A DNA stretch of 7,409 bases from Desulfobacterales bacterium S5133MH16 (GTDB taxonomy: Bacteria; Desulfobacterota; Desulfobacteria; Desulfobacterales; UBA11574). The stretch covers positions 1-7,409 of the forward strand of contig MAXL01000361.1 of NCBI GenBank assembly GCA_001751005.1, read 5' to 3'. Every line of letters starts with the position of its first letter. The first letter of the stretch is position 1. Below, piece after piece: positions 1 to 6,425 of the stretch. The notes below the pieces were generated by a model, which had not been told where the DNA came from, ran no database searches, and was given only the letters and a program-made list of their open reading frames with translations. Position numbers and translations under genes: made by a program.

Positions 1-1
1 A

Positions 2-77
2 TGGTGCCGAGGGACAGAATCGAACTGCCGACACGGGGATTTTCAGTCCCCTGCTCTACCGACTGAGCTACCTCGGC
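2..77 (-). tRNA. tRNA-Phe (anticodon GAA), complete with CCA
   Basis: Read on the minus strand this is a full 76-nt cloverleaf. The acceptor stem GCCGAGG pairs with CCTCGGC, the D stem is GCTC/GAGC, and the anticodon stem GGGGA/TCCCC encloses the loop CTGAAAA, giving anticodon GAA for phenylalanine. The T arm is GGCAG-TTCGATT-CTGTC with one G-U pair, followed by discriminator A and a genomically encoded CCA. Every arm is intact, so it should be functional. It supplies Phe for UUU and UUC codons. It lies 26 bp downstream of rsmE on the same strand, with no terminator between them, so it could be read from rsmE or from a promoter inside the rsmE 3' end. Its own terminator, if any, lies outside the window. 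Confidence 0.97.
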
Positions 78-97
78 GTATTAAAATTAAGCTAGTA

Positions 98-126
98 TTG
101 CTATTAGACGCACTGTTTTTTGTCAA
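98..126 (-). promoter_or_regulatory. Candidate sigma-70 promoter for tRNA-Phe, overlapping the 3' end of rsmE
   Basis: On the minus strand a perfect TTGACA (126 down to 121) lies inside the last codons of rsmE. After 17 nt comes TAGCAA (103 down to 98), which matches the -10 consensus at only three positions. Initiation would fall near position 91, about 14 nt before the mature tRNA 5' end. The perfect -35, the exact spacing and the position favour a tRNA promoter. The weak -10 is the reason for caution. Confidence 0.4.
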
Positions 127-874
127 GATTTTTCTGACTCATATCCCCAAAAATGTACTGCAACAAAACTGATGCTGCAATGGTCGCGGTTTGGGCTCTC
201 AAGATACGGGGTCCAAGTGCGGCGGTAACAAATCCCCGGTTTCTGGCGCTTTCAATCTCCCGGGAGGTCAATCCTCCCTCCGGACCCAGCACGGCAAAAA
301 TTGTTTTAATTTGCCGGTCGGGTTTCGGCAATTCGGAATTGACTAATTTAAACTCACTTTCCCAAAAAACGATTTTTAAGTCGAAAGACTCTCCAAGATC
401 CAGCATCTCTTCAAAGGATACGGTTTCACCGATTTCTATAATACGGCCGCGTTTGCACTGCTTAAGAGCTTCTTTCGCAATTTTTTTCCACCGTTGGGTA
501 CGCGCTGAGATTTGTTTTTTATCGGGTCTGGAAACGGATCGTTCGGCAAAAAAAGGAATCCATTTTGTTATTCCGAGTTCGCTAAGCTGCCGGACAAGAC
601 CGTCCATTTTCTTTTCTTTTAAAAACGCCTGGGCAATAACAATTTGAACCGGTGACTCGGCTGTTGAAGGAAAGCTGTCTGTTATGGATACGTTTATGCT
701 TTCTGGAGAAAAAGCGATGATTTCAGCCCGGTATTCAAACCCTCTGCCGTCATAAAGGCCTATCTTATCGCCCGGTTTAAACCGCAACACGGTTTTTATG
801 TGCCGGGCATCAGAACCGGTAATAATAGATGTTGAGCCGGAAACTTCCGATGGTTCGATAAAAAAATACCGCAT
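104..874 (-). CDS. rsmE: 16S rRNA (uracil(1498)-N3)-methyltransferase RsmE
   Basis: RsmE is an S-adenosylmethionine-dependent SPOUT-class enzyme that methylates N3 of U1498 in 16S rRNA on the 30S subunit. The 256-residue length is typical. The N-terminal PUA-like domain contains HIKTVLRFKPGD (about residues 25-36). The SPOUT domain starts near AFLKEKKMDGLVRQLSELGI (83-102) and carries the knot motifs LGPEGGLTSREIE (196-208) and LGPRILRAQTA (220-230), which form the cofactor-binding trefoil knot in this family. The family usually has ILRxETA, and here Gln replaces the Glu. The start at 874 is supported by AAGAGGAG three to four bases upstream. The gene diverges from the acidic-protein gene across a 201-bp spacer and is followed by tRNA-Phe on the same strand. 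I saw no convincing promoter of its own. Confidence 0.95.
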   Translation of the reverse strand: MRYFFIEPSEVSGSTSIITGSDARHIKTVLRFKPGDKIGLYDGRGFEYRAEIIAFSPESINVSITDSFPSTAESPVQIVIAQAFLKEKKMDGLVRQLSELGITKWIPFFAERSVSRPDKKQISARTQRWKKIAKEALKQCKRGRIIEIGETVSFEEMLDLGESFDLKIVFWESEFKLVNSELPKPDRQIKTIFAVLGPEGGLTSREIESARNRGFVTAALGPRILRAQTATIAASVLLQYIFGDMSQKNLDKKQCV

Positions 875-984
875 ACTCCTCTTTATAATTCAGCCAGGTA
901 TATTGTAAATCATTTTTTTGTTAAACCGATTGCCTTTCCATGTTAATCCAAATCAAAAGTGAATTTTGCAAAAAAGTAAATATC

Positions 985-1013
985 TTGACACACTGTATGC
1001 CCTGTGGTAAATT
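985..1013 (+). promoter_or_regulatory. Sigma-70 promoter for the acidic-protein gene
   Basis: TTGACA (985-990) is followed by a 17-nt spacer and TAAATT (1008-1013). This is a perfect -35 with optimal spacing and a -10 close to TATAAT. Initiation is expected near 1020, giving a leader of roughly 55 nt before the ATG at 1076. It is one of the two best promoters in the window. Confidence 0.75.
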
Positions 1014-1075
1014 TTTCTCGATTATAGGGTGTTTGTTTATGATGTACGGCACGTTATGGTAAACAGGGGGTTGAT

Positions 1076-1714
1076 ATGACGGACAATAATGATCCCGACA
1101 AGAAAATTGAAGGGGTAGAATCCACAGAAGACGAAGAAATTATCGAACTCAAAGAAGAAGCCATTGATATGGCTCAAGATGATGAAGAAATTATCGACCT
1201 TCTGGAGGCGACCGACGAACCAGACGTGGAAGATGAAAAGGAAGGCGTCGTCGCCCAAGAAGTGGAATCATCAAAAGAGATCATAACATTAACCGAGGCA
1301 ATGAGCGATACCCCCCAAGAAATAGAGGAAATCGGCGAGCCTATCCATATAACCGTGAATACCTCTCAGGAAGCAGAAGATCTTACTGATTTAAATGCAG
1401 ATCTTTTAGAAGAACCTAGTGTATTAGATGATGAATTAGGCGAAGAGCCATCCATTGATCAGGCTCTGAGTGATGATTTTGTCGATTCACTGGGCATGGA
1501 ACTCGACTCTAAAGAAGATGTTTCGGAGGATTTGCTTAAGTCTGAAAAGGTGTCGGATGCACAGATGGAAGCAGCTTTGGAGCGGGTTATAAAAAAGATG
1601 TTTTACGAAAAGATCGATGGTATTCTTGTCGAGGTCATTGAAAAAACGGTCACACGCGAAATAGAAAGATTAAAAAGTATCCTGCTCCAAGATGCGGCGG
1701 GAAATGAAAAATGA
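1076..1714 (+). CDS. Acidic, mostly disordered protein with PopZ-like C-terminal helical segment
   Basis: I do not recognise a named family with certainty. The protein has 212 residues and no signal peptide or membrane segment, so it is probably cytoplasmic. Residues 1-160 are extremely rich in Asp and Glu and look disordered. A short motif recurs: EEIIELKE (20-27), EEIIDLLE (37-44) and KEIITLTEA (67-75). Residues 161-205 change character to a predicted amphipathic helical segment, with MEAALERVIKKMFYEKIDG (164-182) followed by LVEVIEKTVTREIERLKS (184-201). The layout of acidic linker plus C-terminal oligomer-type helices, and the IEKTVTREIERLK pattern, resemble the DUF2497/PopZ C-terminus. 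This is a resemblance judged by eye only. The start is supported by AGGGGG five bases upstream (1065-1070). The gene has its own promoter and terminator, so it is a single-gene unit. A polar scaffold or hub role is a hypothesis; another acidic adaptor is possible. Confidence 0.82.
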   Translation: MTDNNDPDKKIEGVESTEDEEIIELKEEAIDMAQDDEEIIDLLEATDEPDVEDEKEGVVAQEVESSKEIITLTEAMSDTPQEIEEIGEPIHITVNTSQEAEDLTDLNADLLEEPSVLDDELGEEPSIDQALSDDFVDSLGMELDSKEDVSEDLLKSEKVSDAQMEAALERVIKKMFYEKIDGILVEVIEKTVTREIERLKSILLQDAAGNEK

Positions 1715-1788
1715 TCGTCCCTTTGCACAATAATTACATTTTGCCTGATTAATCTGATCATACCAAAAAAATAACTGTTAAAACAGTC

Positions 1789-1822
1789 GGGGATTATTCA
1801 ATAATCCCCTTTTCAATTTTTT
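1789..1822 (+). terminator. Rho-independent terminator after the acidic-protein gene
   Basis: GGGGATTAT (1789-1797) and ATAATCCCC (1801-1809) form a perfect 9-bp stem closed by TCA. It is followed by TTTTCAATTTTTT (1810-1822). A smaller hairpin, ACTGTT/AACAGT (1774-1787), ends one base before it. It ends the transcript of the upstream gene and insulates valS. It lies 93 bp before valS, so a valS attenuator role cannot be excluded, but I see no T-box or leader peptide to drive one. Confidence 0.88.
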
Positions 1823-1830
1823 ACCTGTAT

Positions 1831-1914
1831 CCGGATGCTGCGTGCGATATGCGCAACTTAGGGGCTTCGCCCTAATTGGCCTACGCCCCGGAGGGAATAA
1901 TGGAGTAATATGAT
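1831..1914 (+). promoter_or_regulatory. valS leader: G+C-rich block with inverted repeats and two Shine-Dalgarno sequences
   Basis: Positions 1831-1895 are about 65% G+C by hand count (42 of 65), unlike the A+T-richer flanks. They hold TGCG/CGCA (1843-1846, 1852-1855), a hairpin TTAGGG/CCCTAA (1858-1863, 1870-1875), and GGGGC/GCCCC (1861-1865, 1885-1889), which competes with it. The strong GGAGGG (1890-1895) is 19 nt from the valS ATG but only 4 nt from ATG-GAG-TAA (1900-1908), a two-codon mini-ORF. The valS start itself has GGAG (1902-1905), 9 nt upstream. CCCT (1870-1873) could pair with AGGG of the first Shine-Dalgarno. A regulatory role is inferred. No clear promoter is visible; the best match (TTACCT at 1821, GCGATA at 1844) is poor. 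Confidence 0.4.
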
Positions 1915-4581
1915 ATGAGTTCCGATCTCCTTAATAAAGGTTATGAACCCCATGACGTTGAAAAACGTTGGTACGATTTCTGGGAAAAAGAATTACTGTT
2001 TGCGGCAAACGAGGAAAAAAGCGATCAAAAATGCTATTCCATTGTAATCCCTCCGCCCAATGTCACCGGTGTTCTTCACATGGGTCATGCACTGAATAAT
2101 ACATTGCAGGATATTCTTTGCCGATACAGGAGATTGTGTGGCGATAATGTTCTGTGGATGCCCGGTACCGATCATGCAGGAATCGCTACCCAGAATGTTG
2201 TGGAAAAAAAGCTCGCCGATGAGGGCATGGATCGCCATCAGGTGGGCAGGAAAAAGTTCATTGAGGCGGTTTGGGAATGGCGCAGTGAATATGGCAGCGC
2301 TATCATCAATCAACTGAAACGCCTTGGTGCTTCATGTGATTGGGAGCGTGAGCGCTTTACCATGGATGAGGGACTTTCAAGAGCCGTGCGCAAGGTTTTT
2401 GTAAACCTATACCACGAAGGTCTTATCTATCGCGGCAATTACATTATTAACTGGTGCCATCGCTGCCATACGGCACTTGCTGATCTTGAGGTCGAACATG
2501 AAGCGCATGAGGGTCATCTGTATCATGTTCGGTATCCTTTTACAGACGGAACAGGGGGTGTGGTTGTTGCAACGACCCGACCTGAGACCATGTTGGGTGA
2601 TACGGCCGTAGCAGTAAATCCAAACGATGAGCGCTACCAAGGCATCGAGTCTCTTCAGGTAACTCTTCCCCTTATGAACAGAACCATTCCAATCATTAAA
2701 GACAAATATGTGGACATGTCCTTTGGAACCGGAGCATTAAAGATTACACCCGCTCATGACCCCAACGACTTTGAGATCGGAAACCACCATAATCTGGAAC
2801 GTATAAAAGTTATCGGTGATGACGGCCGGATGACATCAGAAGCAGGCAAGTTCAAAGGTCTTGATCGATTCGAATGCAGGAAGGTCGTGGTTAACGCGCT
2901 TAAAGAAGAGGGGCTTCTTGAAAAAATCGAGCCGTACCAGCACAGCATTGGTCACTGTTACCGGTGTAAGACTATAATTGAACCTAATTTGTCAAAACAG
3001 TGGTTTATCCGAACAAAGCCCCTTGCAAAAAAAGCGATTGATGCAGTTAAGAACGGTGATACGAAAATCATTCCTGAAATATGGACCAAGACTTATTTTG
3101 AGTGGATGAACAACATTAAAGACTGGTGTATTTCTCGGCAGATATGGTGGGGACATCAGATTCCGGCATGGACCTGCAACACCTGCCAAGAAATAATTGT
3201 TGCCCTGGATACGCCGGCAACGTGTCCGGCGTGTGGCGGAACAGATCTTGTACAGGACACAGACGTACTGGATACCTGGTTCAGCTCCGCCCTGTGGCCT
3301 TTTTCAACCATGGGATGGCCGGATCAGACACCGCTGTTAAAATTGTTTTATCCCACATCTGTTCTTGTTACCGGTTTTGATATTCTCTTTTTCTGGGTCG
3401 CCAGAATGATGATGATGGGTATCCATTTCATGGAGGATGTGCCCTTTAAAGATGTTTATGTGCATGCTCTGGTTCGTGATGAAGCAGGCAAAAAAATGAG
3501 TAAGTCGACAGGAAATGTGATCGACCCCTTGAGCATTATTGATCGCTATGGAACCGATGCATTCCGCTTTACCCTGGCTGCTTTTGCAGCCCAGGGCAGA
3601 GATGTAAAGATGTCTGAGAAGCGCGTTGAAGGCTACCGTAATTTTATCAACAAGATCTGGAACGCCGCCCGTTTTGCCCTGACACACTTAAATAAATCCT
3701 ATAAAAACATAACAACCGAACCGCTTTCCCTTGTGGACCGGTGGATTCTGTCCAGACTTTATCGTGTGAGCGGCAAAGTTTCCGAAGCGCTTGAAAGTTA
3801 CCGGTTTAATGATGCGGCCGGGTTGCTTTATAATTTTGTATGGCATGAATTATGTGACTGGTACCTTGAAGCCATTAAACCGACATTGTACGGAAAAGAG
3901 GGACAGAACCGGCAACAAGCAACCCTGAGCGTGTTGTGGCGTGTTCTGCATGATACACTGGTTTTGCTTCATCCTTTTGTACCTTTTATTACAGAGGAAA
4001 TCTGGCATAAACTTCCGGGCACACAAGGATCCATCATGAAAGCAGCATTTCCGTTATATGCCGACAATGATAATAGCATACAACGGGATGAGGAAGCGGA
4101 ATCAAATATGAGACTTATCTCAGGGATAATAACCGGCATCAGAAATATAAGGGGTGAGATGAACATTTCACCGTCATTATCTTTGGCCGTTTCGGCCCAG
4201 TCCCAGGACGAATCAACAAAGAAAACCATACAACAGCACCGGGACATGATCATTAACCTTGCCAGACTTAAATCTTTATCTGTGGGAAATGCGGTTAAAA
4301 GACCAAAGTCCGCAGCAATGGCTGTTGTAAATGATGCCACAATTTTTATTTCATTAGAAGGAATTGTCGATTTTGCAAAGGAGATTGAACGGCTTGAAAA
4401 GGAAATCAATAAACTGACTAATGAATCGGCCACGGTTTCAAAGAAACTGAACAATGAAGATTTTCTCAGAAAGGCGCCCGTAGAGGTGGTGGAAAAAGTA
4501 AAAGCAAAGCACGGTCTTCTTGTTGAAAAACAGCAAAAACTGCTGTCCAATCTGAATAAAATCAAAGAGCTTGAGGTCTAA
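1915..4581 (+). CDS. valS: Valine--tRNA ligase (ValRS)
   Basis: ValS is a class Ia aminoacyl-tRNA synthetase that charges tRNA-Val and hydrolyses mischarged Thr-tRNA-Val. At 888 residues it is normal for a bacterial ValS. The HIGH motif is HMGH (55-58) within PPPNVTGVLHMGHALN, and KMSKS is at 527-531. The CP1 editing domain includes ATTRPETMLGDTAVAVNP (about 219-236) and the PAHDPNDFEIG region. WCISRQIWWGHQIPAW (404-419) leads into a zinc-ribbon-like pair CNTC (421-424) and CPAC (437-440). Further CxxC knuckles occur at CHRC and CYRC. After the anticodon-binding domain (HELCDWYLE and following) the last ~70 residues form the characteristic coiled-coil arm starting at IERLEKEINKL. The start has GGAG 9 nt upstream and the N-terminus (YEPHDVEKRWYDFWEK) is canonical. 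It heads a run with nadC and the rhomboid gene. Confidence 0.98.
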   Translation: MSSDLLNKGYEPHDVEKRWYDFWEKELLFAANEEKSDQKCYSIVIPPPNVTGVLHMGHALNNTLQDILCRYRRLCGDNVLWMPGTDHAGIATQNVVEKKLADEGMDRHQVGRKKFIEAVWEWRSEYGSAIINQLKRLGASCDWERERFTMDEGLSRAVRKVFVNLYHEGLIYRGNYIINWCHRCHTALADLEVEHEAHEGHLYHVRYPFTDGTGGVVVATTRPETMLGDTAVAVNPNDERYQGIESLQVTLPLMNRTIPIIKDKYVDMSFGTGALKITPAHDPNDFEIGNHHNLERIKVIGDDGRMTSEAGKFKGLDRFECRKVVVNALKEEGLLEKIEPYQHSIGHCYRCKTIIEPNLSKQWFIRTKPLAKKAIDAVKNGDTKIIPEIWTKTYFEWMNNIKDWCISRQIWWGHQIPAWTCNTCQEIIVALDTPATCPACGGTDLVQDTDVLDTWFSSALWPFSTMGWPDQTPLLKLFYPTSVLVTGFDILFFWVARMMMMGIHFMEDVPFKDVYVHALVRDEAGKKMSKSTGNVIDPLSIIDRYGTDAFRFTLAAFAAQGRDVKMSEKRVEGYRNFINKIWNAARFALTHLNKSYKNITTEPLSLVDRWILSRLYRVSGKVSEALESYRFNDAAGLLYNFVWHELCDWYLEAIKPTLYGKEGQNRQQATLSVLWRVLHDTLVLLHPFVPFITEEIWHKLPGTQGSIMKAAFPLYADNDNSIQRDEEAESNMRLISGIITGIRNIRGEMNISPSLSLAVSAQSQDESTKKTIQQHRDMIINLARLKSLSVGNAVKRPKSAAMAVVNDATIFISLEGIVDFAKEIERLEKEINKLTNESATVSKKLNNEDFLRKAPVEVVEKVKAKHGLLVEKQQKLLSNLNKIKELEV

Positions 4582-4593
4582 CCCGAGTCTATC

Positions 4594-5427
4594 ATGAACT
4601 CAACAGAGCATCTCATAAAAATAGCCCTGAAAGAAGACATCGGTTCGGGAGATATTACAACGGATAATCTCGTGGATCCTGATCTTGAAGGCAAAGGCGT
4701 CATCATCGCCAAAGAACCTTTTATCATTGCAGGTCTTGATGTGGCCTGTCAGGTTTTTAAGCACCTTAATGCCAACGTTATATTTATACCCGTTTATATT
4801 GACGGCAATCTTGTAAAAGAAGGTGAAACCATAGCAACCGTTAAGGGTAAACTCCGCGCCCTGCTTTTAGGTGAGCGAACCGCCTTGAATTTTCTTCAGC
4901 GTCTTTCGGGTATCGCCACCTGTGTGCGTTCATATGTGGATGAACTCAAAAATAAACGGGTGCGCCTTGTGGATACCCGCAAGACCACACCGGGGTGGCG
5001 TGTATTGGAAAAATATGCCGTTAGAGTGGGCGGAGCCCATAACCACAGGATGGGGCTATATGACGGTGTTTTGATCAAGGATAATCACATTGCTGCCTGC
5101 GGGGGTATAAAAAAGGCTGTTGACCGTATACGAACCAGGGTATCCCATCTTGTCAAAATAGAGGTAGAGGTATCCACTCTGGACCAGGTCAAGGACGCGC
5201 TGAAGGCCGGTGCAGATGTTATCATGCTTGACAATATGAGCATAGAGCAGATAAAAGAAGCCGCAGCTTTTATTGATGAAAAGGCACTTGTTGAAGTGTC
5301 GGGGAATGTAACCAAAAGCGGTCTTAAATCCCTGGCAGATGCCGGAGTAGATATCATATCCGTAGGAGCCCTGACCCATTCTGCAGGATGCGTGGATATT
5401 AGTATGCGAATCCAGACAGCTGATTAG
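4594..5427 (+). CDS. nadC: Nicotinate-nucleotide diphosphorylase (carboxylating), quinolinate phosphoribosyltransferase
   Basis: NadC converts quinolinate and PRPP to nicotinate mononucleotide, CO2 and pyrophosphate in de novo NAD synthesis in the cytoplasm. The 277-residue length is typical. Visible family motifs are LKEDIGSGDITT (12-23), GERTALNFLQRLSGIAT (93-109), the active-site stretch DTRKTTPGWRVLEKYAVRVGG (127-147) with HNHRMGLYDG and KDNHI (162-166), EVEV (190-193), MLDNM (211-215), SGN (236-238) and GALTHSA (258-264). The key basic residues for phosphate and carboxylate binding appear intact. It starts 12 bp after the valS stop and in the same frame. The in-frame TAA at 4579-4581 makes the ATG at 4594 the first usable start. 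The Shine-Dalgarno is weak (GAG at 4585-4587), which suggests translational coupling to valS. nadA and nadB are not in the window. Confidence 0.97.
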   Translation: MNSTEHLIKIALKEDIGSGDITTDNLVDPDLEGKGVIIAKEPFIIAGLDVACQVFKHLNANVIFIPVYIDGNLVKEGETIATVKGKLRALLLGERTALNFLQRLSGIATCVRSYVDELKNKRVRLVDTRKTTPGWRVLEKYAVRVGGAHNHRMGLYDGVLIKDNHIAACGGIKKAVDRIRTRVSHLVKIEVEVSTLDQVKDALKAGADVIMLDNMSIEQIKEAAAFIDEKALVEVSGNVTKSGLKSLADAGVDIISVGALTHSAGCVDISMRIQTAD

Positions 5428-5432
5428 GTCAT

Positions 5433-6401
5433 ATGATACCCGTACGTGATACAATACCTTCTAAAAATTATCCGGTTGTCAATAATACGATCATTGGTAT
5501 CAACGTGGTGGTCTATCTGGTACAGATAGCGCTGGTTCCGGATTTAAATCGTTTTACCTATATTTATGGTCTTGTCCCCGCCCGTTATTCGATCCCCCAG
5601 ATTACCTCTTATTTTACTACGGGCCAGCAGCTTTTCTCTTTGCTCTCTTTCATGTTTCTCCACGGCGGATTCTGGCATCTTCTGGGCAATATGTGGTCGC
5701 TTTACATCTTTGGCGACAACATCGAAGATCGCCTCGGGCCGCTTCGTTATTTGGTTTTTTACCTGCTTTGCGGAATAACATCCGGTCTTTCCCATCTTAT
5801 CATTAATCTTCATTCCAATATACCTACCATCGGAGCCAGCGGGGCCGTGGCCGGCGTCATGGGAGCTTATTTGATTCTTTATCCCAATGCAAAGATATTA
5901 ACACTGATTCCCATTATCTTTATCCCCTGGTTTGTTGAAATTCCGGCGTTCTTCTTTTTAGGTCTCTGGTTTGTTATCCAGTTTATCAGTGCTGCCGGGA
6001 GCCATGGGGGTGCTGGCGGTATTGCCTGGTGGGCTCATATCGGCGGTTTTATTTTCGGCATTATTTTTTTAAAGATTTTTCTTGCCTTACCTGGGATCGG
6101 TGTCAGCGACCACATGCGCAAGGTGACTGCAAAAAGAAAAACGCACCGCCTGCAGGTTATCCGACCCGTGGGTCCCGGAAAAGATCCCCACCTCTATGGG
6201 ACGATAACCATCACCTCATTTGAAGCGCTTACCGGAACGCTTAAGCTGGTCAATATCCCCTGGGGATTTCAAAAACGGCTGGTAAGAGTAACCGTCCCTG
6301 CCGGCGTGCAAGCAGGGAGCAAGCTTCGGCTGAAAGGTTTGGGCAAAATAACACCCGACGGTCACCGGGGGGATTTGTTTCTTAAAGTGGCGATTGAATA
6401 G
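5433..6401 (+). CDS. Rhomboid-family intramembrane serine protease fused to a DnaJ-type C-terminal (CTD) domain
   Basis: Residues 1-218 form a multi-pass inner-membrane rhomboid. The cytoplasmic start MIPVRDTIPS and first membrane span (about 19-36) are followed by HGGFWHLLGNMW (77-88) with the H-x3-N signature (His82, Asn86). The nucleophile motif GASG is at 134-137 (Ser136), and the His of the dyad is in WWAHIGG (His202). Rhomboids cleave within or near transmembrane helices. After a basic linker (about 226-245), residues 254-322 read like a J-protein substrate-binding domain: TSFEALTGTLKLVNIP, VRVTVPAGVQAGSKLRLKGLG and HRGDLFLKVAIE. No J domain or HPD motif is present. The gene starts 5 bp after nadC, with AGG at the nadC stop as a weak Shine-Dalgarno, so coupling is likely. 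The protease part is near certain; the CTD call rests on pattern recognition. Substrates are unknown. Confidence 0.93.
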   Translation: MIPVRDTIPSKNYPVVNNTIIGINVVVYLVQIALVPDLNRFTYIYGLVPARYSIPQITSYFTTGQQLFSLLSFMFLHGGFWHLLGNMWSLYIFGDNIEDRLGPLRYLVFYLLCGITSGLSHLIINLHSNIPTIGASGAVAGVMGAYLILYPNAKILTLIPIIFIPWFVEIPAFFFLGLWFVIQFISAAGSHGGAGGIAWWAHIGGFIFGIIFLKIFLALPGIGVSDHMRKVTAKRKTHRLQVIRPVGPGKDPHLYGTITITSFEALTGTLKLVNIPWGFQKRLVRVTVPAGVQAGSKLRLKGLGKITPDGHRGDLFLKVAIE

Positions 6402-6425
6402 ATGATTTTCCATACTTCCGCCGGG

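Noticed and set aside
153..647. 164-codon open frame on the plus strand opposite rsmE
   Set aside because: It overlaps the strongly supported RsmE motifs on the other strand, has no Shine-Dalgarno sequence and no recognisable domain.
875..906. TTTACA-N16-TATAAA on the minus strand just upstream of rsmE
   Set aside because: The -10 would overlap the Shine-Dalgarno region, so transcription would begin at or inside the start codon. It is probably a chance A+T-rich match.
1715..1914. T-box riboswitch upstream of valS
   Set aside because: The terminator-like hairpin is present, but there is no T-box consensus (TGGNACCGCG-like), no specifier loop with a Val codon in context, and the hairpin is better explained as the end of the preceding gene.
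3969..4565. 198-codon open frame on the minus strand opposite the end of valS
   Set aside because: It is fully antisense to well-supported valS codons, is Ser/Phe-rich low-complexity sequence as expected from an antisense shadow, and resembles no family.
4579..4596. valS and nadC in the same frame, suggesting a readthrough fusion
   Set aside because: A single TAA with four codons before the nadC ATG is enough to separate them. TAA is an efficient stop, and both proteins have normal lengths and ends.
5056..5454. 132-codon minus-strand frame across the end of nadC
   Set aside because: It is antisense to conserved NadC motifs and has a Tyr/Cys-rich composition without domain similarity.
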